This document shows positions 1 to 11,398 of a stretch of 64,000 nucleotides of DNA, in pieces; position 1 is the first letter of the stretch, and each line of letters starts with the position of its first letter. The stretch is from Scedosporium boydii (Eukaryota > Ascomycota > Sordariomycetes > Microascales > Microascaceae): assembly GCA_002221725.1 (NCBI GenBank), contig NJFT01000041.1:62001-126000 (forward strand), in the 5' to 3' direction. Below the pieces are notes generated by a model. It ran no database searches. It was given only the letters and a program-made list of their open reading frames with translations, and was not told where the DNA came from. Position numbers and translations under genes: made by a program.

Positions 1-2124
1 ATGGGAGTCACCATGCACATGTAAGTCTTTGGTTCTAAGCGGCAGAGTATCTGCAACCCCTATCTAACAAGATCGTGTCTTTAAAAGGCACATCGGAGCG
101 TCGCGACACCCCATTCCCGAGGTTCCGGTCATATATCTCGTCGAGCCTACTTCGAAGAACCTACAATTGATTACGGGCGATCTCCAGAAGGGACTCTACT
201 CTCCCGCGCATATCAACTTCCTCTCCTCCCTACCCCGAGTCCTTCTTGAAGAGTTCGCTGCGGAAACGGCAGCTGCAGGAACATCCGAACATATCGCGCA
301 GCTTTTCGACCAATATCTTAACTTTATCGTTGCGGAACCCAATCTTTTCAGTCTCGGGCTGCAGAAGGAGCACACGTACTGGGCTTTGAATAGCGCAAAG
401 ACGAGCGATGCAGAGCTTGAGCGGGTGGTCGACAGGATTGTAAGCGGCTTATTTAGCGTTGTCGTAACACTTGGTATGGTTCAGTTCCCGCCTCTACCCT
501 CCCTTCTCTCGCCTGCGTACTACTAGGTTCGAGGAGCTAACGTTTGCGAAGGTGTCATTCCCATTATCCGATGTCCCAAGGGCGCTGCTGCTGAGATGAT
601 TGCGACGCGACTTGACCGCAAACTCCGAGACCATATCCTCAATTCCAAAGATAACCTCTTCTCACCAGGCGCTCGACCTACTTCCTCGGCTAGCGGCACA
701 TCCACATCTCGTCCTGTACTCATCATTCTCGACAGAAACGTTGACTTAATCCCGATGCTCTCACATTCGTGGACATACCAGTCCCTTGTCCACGATGTGC
801 TTAACATGAAACTCAACCGCATTACTATCGAAACCCCTATAGACGAGAATAATCCCAGCAAGGGCACTTCTAAGAAGAGCTATGATCTCACGGCGAATGA
901 TTTCTTCTGGGCAAAGAATGCGGCTCTCCCCTTCCCCCAGGTTGCTGAGGATATTGATGCCGAACTCACACGGTACAAAGAGGAGACGGCAGCGATTACC
1001 AAGAGGACAGGTGTCGCCGACTTGGAGGACTTGCAGAATGATACCAGTGCGAGCGCCCAGCACCTCAAGGCAGCCATAACGTTGCTGCCGGAGATGAGGG
1101 AACGGAAAAGTATACTCGACATGCATATGAATATCCTCGCGGCCCTACTTACTGGAATAAAAGACCGACAACTCGACAGCTTCTTCGAGATCGAGGAGAA
1201 TGTCATGAAGAATACCAAGGCACAGATACTCGAGATTATCAAGGACAAGACGAAAGGCAACCTACCGATTGACAAGCTCCGGCTATTCGTGATTTGGTTC
1301 TTAAGCACCGAACTCGACGTCAGTCGTTCCGAATGGGAAGAGTTTACACAGGCCTTCAGCGAGTTGGGCGTTGACGTGGAATCGCTGGCGTATATCCGAC
1401 AGTGCGTTTTTCTTTTCTTTTTTGTCCAACATCTTCCCAATGAATGAAGGAAAGACCGCTAACGTCAGACTACAGAGTCCGCGCCACGACTAAGATGACC
1501 CAATTGACAACCATCAACAGCACCTCGGCGGCCCAACAGTCATCCTCCACCGACCTCTTCCAGCGTTTCTCCTCCATCTCTAATCGGCTTACCGATCGAC
1601 TCAAGGAAACTGGTGTTCCGACCGGTCTGTCCTCCAACTTCGAATCCCTCATCGGCGGCATCAAGAACTTCCTCCCCGCGAACCGCGACCTTACCATTAC
1701 CAAGATTGTTGAGAGCATAATGGATCCCTCCACAGCATCTAGTTCAGCTATCGCCAAGACGGAGAACTACCTCTACTTCGACCCTCGGTCCGCCAATGCA
1801 CGCGGCACCATGCCTCCGCCAAGCGCCATCCGCTCTGGCGGCGCTAACCCGCCAGGCTCCATGCCCGGCGCAACAGGCCTCGGTGCTCACGGAGCGGGCA
1901 CTGGCGCGAGTTTCGGCCAAAGGAGGCAAGGCTTCACCGATGCCGTCGTGTTTACCGTCGGCGGTGGGAGCATGGATGAGTATGGCAACCTGCAGGAGTG
2001 GGTGGCGAGGACAGGTGGTGACCGCGCGAAGAAGCGAGTCGTCTATGGAAGTACGGAGCTATTGAACGCTAGGGAGTTTATCAAGGAGGAGCTTGAGAAG
2101 TTAGGAAAGGAGATTAGCAGCTAA
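1..2124 (+). CDS. SLY1: Sly1-type SM protein (Sec1 family), 5' partial
   Basis: Sec1/Munc18-family protein that chaperones SNARE assembly for ER-to-Golgi vesicle fusion through the syntaxin Sed5. Exons read as 1-20, 88-473, 552-1401 and 1476-2124, together 634 codons plus a stop, all in frame. The window opens inside the gene: the ATG at base 1 is an internal Met (MGVTMHMHIGASRHPIPEVP), so roughly 50 N-terminal residues lie upstream. Diagnostic stretches are VIYLVEPTSKNLQLITGDL, GLFSVVVTLG joined across the second intron to VIPIIRCPKGAAAEM, and LDRNVDLIPMLSHSWTYQSL. A Gly/Pro-rich low-complexity insert (around 1800-1930) precedes the conserved C-terminal VVFTVGGGSMDEYGNL segment. CTAAC-like branch sites precede the second and third acceptors. 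Seen: frames and splice sites; identity rests on remembered Sly1 conservation. Confidence 0.93.
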
Positions 2125-2457
2125 TGTTAGAGGACACGCATAGGGGTCGTGTAATAATTTTTTCCTTTTTCTCTTCTTTTTTTTCGTTCCTTCCTTATTT
2201 CTCGCTATGAATGATTCACAAGAGAAAACGATTCTGTTGTTGGTTTATTTAGAAAGTCGTGTCGAAGACCGATGTTAGCAAAACACGGAGGAATCAAGGC
2301 AGTAGGATGAAATCAGAATTAGGATCCGATTCCATGAGACTGGATTTACCAGGTTTATTGGTGATACGATAGCACAGAGACTTTTTCATATTTCTGCCCC
2401 AGGGAGCAACACCGTGCTCCGGACCTCTCACTGAAGTATTTGGGAGCCCTACTACTA

Positions 2458-2513
2458 TCTATATCAAGTCAACGAAGAGCACGACGTTCATGACATCCTT
2501 GACTTGATATAGA
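2458..2513. repeat. 15-bp perfect inverted repeat, 26-nt loop
   Basis: Arms TCTATATCAAGTCAA (2458-2472) and TTGACTTGATATAGA (2499-2513) are exact reverse complements. It sits about 335 bp after the SLY1 stop. It may be a hairpin in the 3' region or a small element remnant; nothing else identifies it. Confidence 0.75.
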
Positions 2514-3097
2514 GAGGATCATAAACATCATTCTTAAAAACTAGAGCAACCCAGCATTCCAGGATTCCAACCAAACGCAAGCCAGCCTCCGAGGAAAGCC
2601 GAATAGGAGGAGCACAATGGACAACAGAACCTTTTGTGACGCCTGATTGGCCCTACGGAGAGGTTTGGACCGTTCTCCAGGGAAATACTTAATATACGAA
2701 GAAAAGTCACAACATGTTCTGCATAGCAGTGATCACCTGCGCGCAACATCTTATCCGCAGAAGCTCGGTAGGCCCAGAAAAGTGGCGCATCCCTTTCTGA
2801 AGTGACGTTGGGAATCAGTACGATCACGATCACGAAGAAGGGCATCCACCCAGCCACTCCCCCCAGGACATATGCCTCGGGCAGATTAGCGCTTTGGCGG
2901 TGTACCGAATGCGTCATGAAAGATGAGGAAGATGAAGAATCGGTGTCGTCTTAGTATCCAATGGTATCGCGATGCGGTTGATGCTATCAAGACAACGGTG
3001 GTTGGGGTATAGTCAAAAGCCCTCGAAATGATATCAAGCTCAAAATTAAATCAAAGAATGAGCTGCATAGTCGCGTTTTCATTGCCCTTGGTAAGAT

Positions 3098-3112
3098 CTA
3101 CCGTTTCGGTAG
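3098..3112. promoter_or_regulatory. Palindrome CTACCG-TTT-CGGTAG upstream of STE2-type gene
   Basis: A perfect 15-mer palindrome about 400 bp before the receptor start, followed 3 bp later by another CTACCG (3116-3121), giving three half-sites with alternating orientation. CGG-containing inverted half-sites are typical of fungal zinc-cluster factors; function is inferred only. Confidence 0.35.
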
Positions 3113-3323
3113 AACCTACCGATCTTGTATGTTGTGCATACTTCGCCTCATGACGACGCTTCCCTTTCTGCTGCTAGTTGCATATGAGCTTCCCCCCAAG
3201 ATATTGGCATGAAGAATTGGGGATCGTACACGTATATACCCTCTCTCGCATTTTCAAAAGTCGCTTCTAGTCAGAGCTGAAGTTACTTCAGTGATAAGCC
3301 TGCCCTGTCTTCTTCCTCTCACT

Positions 3324-3330
3324 TATAAAA
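3324..3330 (+). promoter_or_regulatory. TATA-like box of the STE2-type gene
   Basis: TATAAAA occurs 179-185 bp upstream of the ATG at 3509, in a pyrimidine-rich stretch usual for fungal promoters. Spacing allows a 5' leader of about 150 nt. Confidence 0.4.
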
Positions 3331-3508
3331 TCCTTCCGTCATCCTGAGTCTCAGAGAAGATCCGGTGTCTTTCATTCAGAATTCAGCAATTCCAAAGGCA
3401 TATAGCTTGTTGCTTCACTGGCCGTCGTGGTATAAGAACTAGATATCCAATCGACCTCCCTGAAACAAACCCTCATACATCAGAACAACGACATATCAAT
3501 TCCAAACA

Positions 3509-4820
3509 ATGGATGGCTTCGATCCCTCGAAGCAGTCTTTCGACATTACTACCGCCAATGGGGCCGTCCTATCCATAAACGTCTCCTCACTTGACGGGAA
3601 CTATCACGAGATGCTCGGCATCAGTATCAACTACGGCTCTCAAATCGGCGCATCCTTCATAATGCTCATCGTCGTCCTCACCTTGAACCCCAAAGTCAAG
3701 TTCTTCAAGATGTGCACGATCCTCCATATAGCCTCTCTTACCGCCAATATCATCCGCATGGTCCTCTTATCCATCTACTTCCCGTCTAAGTGGACCGAGT
3801 TCTACGCCATGTTCTCGGGCGACTATTCACAGATAACACAAACCGACATGCGCAATAGCGTCGCGGGAACCATTTCCTCTTACATCGTCGTCGTTCTTGT
3901 CCATGCCTCGCTTATTGTCCAATCTTGGGCAATAGTGAAGCGCTGGCCTCTGAGGGCCAAGTGGATCGTCTGTGCCCTCTCGCTGGCAGTTTGCCTCACG
4001 ACGATAGGGTTCCGTATGGCGTTTTGCATATTCCAAGTCAAGGCGACTCTTGCCATGCAAAGCGCTAGTAGTGCCCAGTGGGTGGCAGGTTATAGCATCA
4101 TCCTCGACGCCTTATCGATCTGCTGCTTCTGTGCACTTTTCAACGTGCAGCTCGTTACACATCTTGTTAAGCATGGGAAATTCCTTCCTTCCAAGAATGG
4201 AATTAAACCCATCGAGGCGTTAATCGTGGCAAATGGCCTTCTAATGATCATACCGGGTAAGCATTTGTTTTATCTTATATTTATTTTATTTCTCTTTTCT
4301 CCTTTTCTTTTATCGTATTGGGGTGGTCAATATCGCATACCCCAATGATACTGCATATTCAGCATTGGTGCCCTTGGAAGAGCCCCTCTGCACTTTCGAA
4401 GCTAACATCTAAGCCACAGCCATCTTCGCATGTCTCGAGTGGTCCACGTTCGTCAACTTCGAGCCCGCCTCACTCACCTACACGTCTGTTGTCCTCGTCC
4501 TCCCTCTCGGCACCCTCGTCGCCCATCGGCTCACTGAGCGATCCGCCCAGCGTTTGCCTAATGAGAACGAGTCTCACCAGCCTCATCGCCATATGCACTG
4601 GATCCGCACCTGGATGGACAGACCCGGTGACAGACACCTGAGCGTTGCTGATAGTGACCCAACTTCACGTTCTGTCACACCGCTCCATAAAGCTACGGAA
4701 GGTAACACTTTCGAGGACACTGGTCTGGGCTATGTTGAGGCGGAAGGGAAGATATTTAATCATCATGCCTTAGAGACCGGGAACTTGTCAACGACGGGCT
4801 CGGGGAGTAGGGCTGGTTGA
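3509..4820 (+). CDS. STE2: Ste2-family (alpha-factor-like) pheromone receptor
   Basis: Class D GPCR predicted to detect the alpha-type mating pheromone at the plasma membrane and signal through a heterotrimeric G protein. Two exons, 3509-4256 and 4420-4820, with a 163-nt intron (GTAAGC donor, GCTAAC branch, ACAG acceptor), give 382 residues, the usual Ste2 length. Seven hydrophobic segments fall near residues 42-60, 71-90, 119-143, 150-171, 193-215, 236-256 and 268-288. Family signatures are the INYGSQIGASFIMLIVVLTL first helix, KPIEALIVANGLLMIIP in helix 6 and LEW...VLVLPLGTLVAHRL in helix 7. An N-glycosylation site (NVS, residue 24) lies in the short N-terminus, and a hydrophilic Ser/Thr-rich tail follows helix 7. 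The Neurospora counterpart is called pre-2. Confidence 0.88.
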
Positions 4821-5573
4821 GGCGTGTCATGGCTACGACGAGTGGGTCACTTTCAAAGCTTATTGTTTCAGGTTATCAGAGAGGAGTTAAGGTGTTAGAT
4901 TGTGTTTCTGCTCCTTCATGGTTGTGTATGACTATCTAGGATGCTCCCGAGAGCACTGTCACAGAATGCGACTTGTAGGATAGTTGAACATGAATGTTGC
5001 TGGCCTTTTCCCCTTCCTCTGGTGGTGCGTAGAATCCGTGGGTCAAATCAGACGGGTTAAGCCGAAATACTAGACACACCATACCAATAGACCTGCCTGC
5101 AAGTGACGCGCAAATCGCTCGTACCCAACCACATCACAGGTCGCAGGCGTCACTATGCGGTACCGAGTTGAAAGAGGTAGTAGGCACGTGAAGTAGCGAG
5201 GTAGCAGAGCCCTTTGTCCTAAAAGGGCGGGATCAGGGAAAAAAAGTTCTGGGTTGCTAACTGACGGCCAGCGGAGGAGAAGGCTAATGCACGTCGTACT
5301 TCATGGTGGATGGCGCCTGCACGACAACGGAGCTTCCCCTGGCTGTGTTCTGTCGACCCAAGAATTTCGGCTGGTGGCAACTTAGTCAGTATACACACAC
5401 TCAACCATAAGTTCTAGCCCAGACTTGAAACAGGAATCCTAGACAGTACCCCGGGAATTGGTATAGTAGTAGTATTGGTCCTTGGCGTCGGAGTTGTGAC
5501 AACTCCAAGCGTGGAAGATCCATAAAGCTAGTAGACTGACGATCCCCAATCCGCAACATGAGAGAATAGGTCA
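4821..5573. other. Intergenic region, STE2-type gene to VPS23 (convergent)
   Basis: About 750 bp between two convergent genes. Short frames here are unconserved. No repeat or RNA gene recognised. Confidence 0.6.
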
Positions 5574-7473
5574 TCACACAGACAGACCCATCCCCGTTGC
5601 AATCTTCCTCACTAGAGCCTTCTTTAGGTACCATTCACGTGCAAGACTTCTCGTAGTTTTAGCGAATACGGCAGGTGTTATGCGGCCGTGCTCGACAGCC
5701 CGACCAAGCATGAAAATCGCATCTCCGATAGCCCGCTCCTCCGCGACCAGAGTGTACAATTGGTTGGCAACAACGGTGGGCGCCACCAACAACTCATCAA
5801 TATCCGGTTGCGGGTGTTGTCGGGAACTTTCAATGACGGCATCAGCCTTGCGGAGAGCTTCCCGGAGAATCGTCGCATTCGAGTTTAGAAGTGCCGACAC
5901 CTGGCTAAGAGACTGCCGTTCAGAGCTGAGGGTATTGTAGGCATTGATCATCGCGGCACGTTGCGCTTCGAGCCCGGCTATGTAGGCATCATTCCTCTGG
6001 CGACTCTTTTCGCGTTCCTGGTATAGGGCTTTACCTAGCTGGCGCAAAAGGGCATCCCTTTCTGGATTAGGGGGGATAGGGGGCGGTGGGACGTTGCTCG
6101 GCTCTGGTTCTTTCATATCAAGAGGCTCATCCAGGAGATCTGGAGGAGGCTGTCGCTTTGGGGCCTGTAATTGTTGCGGGGTGCCCAGTATGGGCACTTG
6201 CTGCTGCGGTACTGGTTGTTGCGGAGGTCCTCCGGGATAGATACCATGCTGGTAGGCTGGGAAAGCCTGGGGCAGTGGTTGTGAGGTGGAGGATGGCCAC
6301 TGGGGAGGATGTTGCGGAGTCTGAACAAAATGCGGTGGAGCCGCCGAGTGTGCGGGCAGACCTGGCTGGTGTGGAGGGGGAGCAGTCTGCTGAGGGAGAG
6401 GAGGCGCTGACTCATAGCGTGAGAAACGACTCTCGCGAGAGGGCTCAGCTGGTAATGTCGACACGGGGACTTGTGTCGTCTGGTTATAAGTACTGTGTGG
6501 GCGAGGCGGCGGCGGCGGAGGGTGTGGAGGCTGGTCGGAGCCCCTTGATGAACTTGGTTCCGGGGGAGACGTAGGCTTAGGGGGAATCTTCGGTAAGGGC
6601 TCAGGTTTCGAGGGAGGCGGCGGAGTCGGGGTGGAAACCGGCTGTGCGCCGGGTTTCGGTGGTGGGGCCGGGGCTTGACTCGAGCCGCCCAAGGGCTGGA
6701 TTTGATGGATGGAAGGAGGCCGGGGAAATGGAGGCGAGGCGGGCCCAGGTTGGGGCGACTGAGCGGCGGATGGGGAAGCGCGCTGAGCTGCCTGCGGTGG
6801 CTGTGGCTGACGTGCGATGACTGGGGGTTCCTTGGCGAATATGTCGGTTAAGATGGTGAGAAGGTCGGCGAGTGTGGATTTCTAGGTCGAGAGTTAGGGT
6901 AATGTGCAATTAAAGAGGGCCAGAACGACACGCTTAGACACGCTTACATCCCAGAAATTCGCCCAGGCGGCCAGGTAGGGGTGGTAAACCTGGCCCTGTG
7001 GATCGACGTATTGACCTGGACGTACGAGCATCGTCTCGGTTGGTTTGACGTAAACGAGGGGTGCGGCCTTAGGGTACGCATGTGGAACCCACAGCGATAC
7101 TGGGAAGCGGTAGGTTGCGCCGCGAAACACTACGGGTAGTGTGCCGGAAAGGTGGACGAGGAGGGCAGAGACGCCATTATCGAAGGCTAGGAGAAAGCAA
7201 GGAGCTTAGTGTTAGGCGACTGGGAATTAATTCCTTGACTTAAATGATGTGGACGTACTATGGACGTCTGTCCGGGGCGAGAGGCTGGGATACAGCGAGA
7301 GCGCCTGGGCGACATCGTTGTAAGTCCTGTTGACATCGTGATATTCCTGGAGGAGGTTAAGTTAGCGGCCTGCCTTGAGGAGTGCCTCGATGGCGGTGCC
7401 AGAAGGAATGATTGCTTCATACACTCGTCAGGACGCTGTATAACCAGTTTAAAACATGCTGGGGGACAGGCAT
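5574..7473 (-). CDS. VPS23: ESCRT-I subunit Vps23/Tsg101
   Basis: Binds ubiquitinated cargo and sorts it into multivesicular endosomes as part of ESCRT-I. Exons on the minus strand: 7423-7473, 7259-7346, 6948-7186, 5574-6881, giving 561 residues. The start MPVPQHVLNWLYSVLTS lies just before the first intron and matches the UEV start. The UEV domain covers about residues 1-150 (NRTYNDVAQALSLYPSLSPR, TFDNGVSALLVHLSGTLPVV, FPVSLWVPHAYPKAAPLVYV, YHPYLAAWANFWD). A long Pro/Gln-rich linker (about 170-380) follows, then a coiled coil (LLRQLGKALYQEREKSRQRN) and the C-terminal steadiness box ending AREWYLKKALVRKIATGMGL. In-frame joins at all three introns support the model. Start choice rests on conservation rather than on a leader signal. 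Confidence 0.92.
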
Positions 7474-9591
7474 GGCTTATTGGGTGCCTTCGGGAAGCAG
7501 GAAGTGGCCTACAGGTTGGATCGCACCGTGTTCATTCACTTGATAGCTGGAACTCCTCAAGGTCTTTGGAGGAGGCCTGGCACGACATCAAATTGCGGTT
7601 TAATGGTTTCGTCATGGAGCTTGGAAGCTCGGACCTCCCCCTTCCCCCACTCAGACTTGAGGCCCAGCTAATTGCTTGTACTTCGTACCAACATTGAAAG
7701 TACGGAGTAGAGGGGGCAGATGACTAAACCATATGAACTGCTTTACTTCATGCAGCGATGTCAATTGTTAGCAGCTGTTGCCAACTTGGAGAACTGTAAA
7801 AGCAGCATTCAGAATGTGATTCTAGATGGTGGCTGGAAAATACAAACAAAGCCCTTTCACGCATACTCCGTAGCGAATGCCATTTAAGCTATCATATCGG
7901 AAATGTCAAATCTGCTATTACAAATCCTCTCCACAGGATAATTCAATGTCGTTGGTTGCAAAGTGGTGAGAGGGCAGATCAGCGAATTGATCAACTGCGT
8001 AAAAGAGGGCACCGGAGGACAATCGGAGGCAGTCGGGTCCGCAAGAGAATGCGTCGTAAGATAAATCTGAATGGGACTTAGAAGAGCGAAGAATTGACTC
8101 GATTCTGTTCCACCAAGGTACTCGGGCGAGTATAGTACTTGTACCACTACTAGAATTAGTTTCGTAGGGCTCAATGCGCTTGTCAAGTGACAAGTTCCCA
8201 TTCCGGTTTAAATTGTTACAATTGTACTTGAGAATGTTTCAAAAAGGCGCCAGCCAACGAGATCCCGGCGACGAAAGAAGAATAGAGACCCTGTCGAAGT
8301 GTCAATGCATATCAGATTTTTAGTTTACTTTTAACGTCATCAATTGATGTCGTACGTGCATCTGGGGGTGTACCAAGTACTTGAGACTCTCCCCCCTCGA
8401 TCCAAACCAAATCCGATGTCCAGGAACAATGCGTCTACATCTCTTGATGCACCAAAGTGCTCTTTGGCTTCTCATGTGCAGAAGTTGATCAACACCACCT
8501 GTGCGAGTCGTCCATCGGTGCCGCGGATCGACTTCCATTTTTGTGACGCTGGTCAGGTGCCTGGTTCCTTAGAGCAGCCAACCGAGCCAACCGCAGACTT
8601 GGACCTCCCCCAAGATTCTCCGACAACCTCGCGGCCATTCCGTACTCGGTACCTAGTTGACGTCGTGTATCTCCGGGAATAACCTAGCGGCAGCTTTTTC
8701 TTTTTTCTCCCCTTTTCAGGACGGACTTTTTGTGGGATTTTTCTCCTTCCCTCTCTTTCATCGCATGTCGCATGTTCCATGTTCCCTACGTTTCCATTGC
8801 CGCGTGTGGCGTTCACACAAGAATCTGAGCAGTTGAGCGGAGATGTCGACTTCGCCTTCCAATCCAGTTTAGACCATTCATGTAAACTAGTTCGTTTCCT
8901 CCCAAAGTCGCCATTTCTTCTGTCTGTTGTTAATAATCCTGAAAATATGAAAATAGAAAGAAGTGAATAAAATGGCTCTTTCCGCCACTCCACGTCAACA
9001 CTTTCTTTCCGAGTCTTCCTAGCACCTTCCTACCCCGTCCCCAGTAGCCTTCCCCATCTGCCATCTCCAATAAACGGCAGTTTTCTGCACAATTTTGTAT
9101 TTTCCTTGTCTATTGCCATTAAGAACCCCCACTTGAGCAGTCTCGGCAACTTTAGACTGTTATTGTCGCCATTTTCAACACAAATATCAATTTCATTGTT
9201 GTGTTCCGGCCGACAATACGAAGTAGGACTCGTTCTTATATAAACAAACTTACTGGAACCCCTCCGCCTCACTTTTTTTCCATCCCACCTCTCTTCCTCC
9301 TAAACTTAACCTCATCTCAAACTCGGACAGTTCCTCAGAGATCTGACTCTTCTCTCGTCCTCGTCGCATGGTCTTCTATACACGATATTTCGCACGGCTG
9401 AGGAGTATCGCGGATCAATTATCTGCATACTCCTTGCGTCAGGACTTTTGATTTCTTCAAAGAAATTCACATTTGTCGCCCCCGGGCACCCCCACCCTCC
9501 GTCGCAGTCTCGAAGACGAGCACCAACAACGCCACATAAATCTTATTGACGTGTGTGTGCCGAAGCCACATACCCGATTATAAACCAAGCA
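7474..9591. other. Long divergent intergenic region, VPS23 / IDO
   Basis: About 2.1 kb shared upstream region. Contains GTACTTCGTAC (7678-7688) and related TACGGAGTA (7701-7709), TACTCCGTA (7864-7872), GTACTCGGTAC (8642-8652) and TACGAAGTA (9217-9225). From about 8690 on it is pyrimidine-rich, as expected for the IDO leader. Frames of 60-146 codons on both strands show no family resemblance. Confidence 0.6.
7678..7688. repeat. GTACTTCGTAC motif copy
   Basis: Exact 11-mer, one of six perfect copies in noncoding DNA of this window; 12 bp later a diverged TACGGAGTA follows. Confidence 0.8.
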
Positions 9592-11100
9592 ATGCTCCCT
9601 GACATCCCCGTCCTTAGCGACTATGGTATCTCTCCGACTACAGGTTTCTTGCCGGATGTCATACCCTTGACTCGACTTCCCGATCCCTACTATCACAAGT
9701 GGGAAGCAATCGTCGCCGAGCTTCAGGCTCTGATTCTTAGCCGACGCATTCGTCCCGTTATTGACCGCCTCCCGGTCCTTTCCACTGCTGGTCTTGAGCA
9801 TGAGGCAGAATGGCGCAGAGCGTACTGCATCCTCTGCTTCCTGGCCCATGCCTACATCTGGGGTGGCGATTATCCGGCCGACCGTCTGCCGGCCGCCATC
9901 TCCGTGCCCCTGATTGAGGTGTCCGAGCGACTCCAGTTGCCCCCCATCGCAACCTACGCCGGTCTCTGCCTTTGGAACTTCAAGCCTATCTTTGCCGACG
10001 AACCCATCGATGAGTTGGAGAACCTTGCCACCTTGATCACCTTTACTGGTTCCCTCGATGAGTCTTGGTTCTACCTCATCTCCGTCGCCATCGAAGCGCG
10101 TGGAGCTCCGATTCTTCCCATTATGATGACTGCCATTGCAGCTGCGCGCCGCAACGACGCTAAAACCGTCACGCGCTGCCTTCGCACGTTCGCTGAACGC
10201 CTCACTGACCTGACGGCGATTCTTCAGCGCATCCATGAGAGTTGCGACCCGACCGTCTTCTACCACAGGATTCGCCCTTTCCTCGCTGGTACCAAGAACA
10301 TGGCCGATGCTGGTCTCCCCCATGGTGTCATGTACGAAGACGCACATGGCAAACTCGAATATCGATGCTACAGTGGCGGAAGCAATGCCCAGAGTAGCTT
10401 GATCCAGTTCTTCGACATCATTTTGGGAATTCAGCATCGCCCCACTGGGGCGAAGCGTCCTGCTGGCCCTGGCGCCGATAAAACGGGCTCGGCCTCAGGA
10501 CACAACTTCCTCAGCGAGATGCGCAAGTACATGCCCAAGGACCATGCTCGCTTCCTCGACGACGTTGAGCAGGTTGCCAACATTCGCGAGTTTGTGGAGT
10601 CGCACAAGAGTGACTCCGAGCTGTGCTTGGCCTACGATGCCTGTCTTGCCATGCTGAGCGCATTCCGGGACAAGCACATTGCCATCGTCACTCGATACAT
10701 TGTCATGAAGGCCCGTGAGTCTCGTGCCAGAAGTCGATCTCGAAGCCCCGCGGCTACCCGCCAGCGTCTCAACCTGGCCACTGCTAGTTCCAAGAACCAG
10801 CAGCCGAATGGCCGACGCGACGAACCTGAAGGCGCAAAGAAGTCTAACCTCACGGGCACGGGAGGTACTGCGCTGCTGCCATTCCTTAAGCAGGCCCGTG
10901 ATGAAACTGGTGAGCCTGCTGTTGCCGAATGGACTCGCAACTTTATGAACAAGAAGATCAAGTCGGATACCCATGACGAAATCTTGAAGATGCCCGAACA
11001 GCCAATCCCGGATGATGTTGCGCCGATTGACACCGGGGCTAATGGCCTCGCCGGAGCTTGGGAGATGGATGAAGAAGTTGGTGGTATTTGCAACTATTAA
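9592..11100 (+). CDS. Indoleamine 2,3-dioxygenase (IDO family)
   Basis: Heme dioxygenase that opens the indole ring of tryptophan to N-formylkynurenine, the first step toward kynurenine and NAD. Intronless, 502 residues from the ATG at 9592 (MLPDIPVLSDYGISPTTGFL); the open frame extends 13 codons further upstream but has no ATG there. Family motifs include the central YAGLCLWNF segment, EARGAPILPIM, and the proximal heme ligand His at residue 362 in FRDKHIAIVTRYI. A low-complexity RS-rich stretch (about 380-430) follows that His, then TGGTALLPFLKQARDET, which is conserved near the C-terminus of fungal IDOs. Fungi carry several IDO paralogues and the subclass cannot be assigned here. It converges on the GH45 gene. 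Confidence 0.93.
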   Translation: MLPDIPVLSDYGISPTTGFLPDVIPLTRLPDPYYHKWEAIVAELQALILSRRIRPVIDRLPVLSTAGLEHEAEWRRAYCILCFLAHAYIWGGDYPADRLPAAISVPLIEVSERLQLPPIATYAGLCLWNFKPIFADEPIDELENLATLITFTGSLDESWFYLISVAIEARGAPILPIMMTAIAAARRNDAKTVTRCLRTFAERLTDLTAILQRIHESCDPTVFYHRIRPFLAGTKNMADAGLPHGVMYEDAHGKLEYRCYSGGSNAQSSLIQFFDIILGIQHRPTGAKRPAGPGADKTGSASGHNFLSEMRKYMPKDHARFLDDVEQVANIREFVESHKSDSELCLAYDACLAMLSAFRDKHIAIVTRYIVMKARESRARSRSRSPAATRQRLNLATASSKNQQPNGRRDEPEGAKKSNLTGTGGTALLPFLKQARDETGEPAVAEWTRNFMNKKIKSDTHDEILKMPEQPIPDDVAPIDTGANGLAGAWEMDEEVGGICNY

Positions 11101-11184
11101 GTTGCGGGAAAGGACCACTTGGAACGGATCACATTGCAAACTAGACATGATGAATGGGACTAACACTTTTGTTTTGCGCGAGGA

Positions 11185-11195
11185 GTACGAAGTAC
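11185..11195. repeat. GTACGAAGTAC motif copy
   Basis: Exact 11-mer in the 298-bp gap between the IDO stop and the GH45 stop. Confidence 0.8.
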
Positions 11196-11398
11196 CACCT
11201 TGCGAGTCATGCCACGTCGTGTCAACGAATTTCACTTCTCTCCAAGCAAGACAAAAACCTTGCTTGGACATACTATGTACAGTCATTTTCGACTTGAAAC
11301 ATATTTACAAACAAAATATAACCTGCTTGCCTTGCCTTTTTGGCTTAACCGCTCTAGGAGTCGTATCCGAGACGGTTTCTTTTTTCGTTCTTAGCTAT

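Larger units (their letters stand above)
2125..3508. other. Intergenic region between SLY1 and the STE2-type gene
   Basis: No convincing gene. It holds the SLY1 3' region with T-rich tract, a 15-bp perfect inverted repeat at 2458-2513, a CTACCG/CGGTAG palindrome at 3098-3112 and a TATAAAA at 3324-3330 belonging to the next gene. A 127-codon minus-strand frame at 2534-2917 has one hydrophobic stretch but no recognisable homology. Confidence 0.6.

Noticed and set aside
527..551. Earlier acceptor (TACTAG at 521-526) for the second SLY1 intron
   Set aside because: It gives a frame error and an extra non-family peptide; the acceptor at 551 joins VVVTLG directly to VIPIIRCPKG as in other Sly1 proteins.
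2534..2917. 127-codon minus-strand frame with a hydrophobic stretch
   Set aside because: No recognisable family, no splice partner exons, Cys/Trp-rich composition typical of chance translation; kept only as a remark.
6086..6574. 162-codon plus-strand frame
   Set aside because: Antisense to the Pro/Gln-rich linker of VPS23; repetitive codons there keep the other strand open.
9457..10437. 326-codon minus-strand frame
   Set aside because: Antisense shadow of the IDO gene; low-complexity content with no family resemblance.
10495..11286. 263-codon minus-strand frame
   Set aside because: Mostly antisense to the IDO coding region and lacks any conserved motif.
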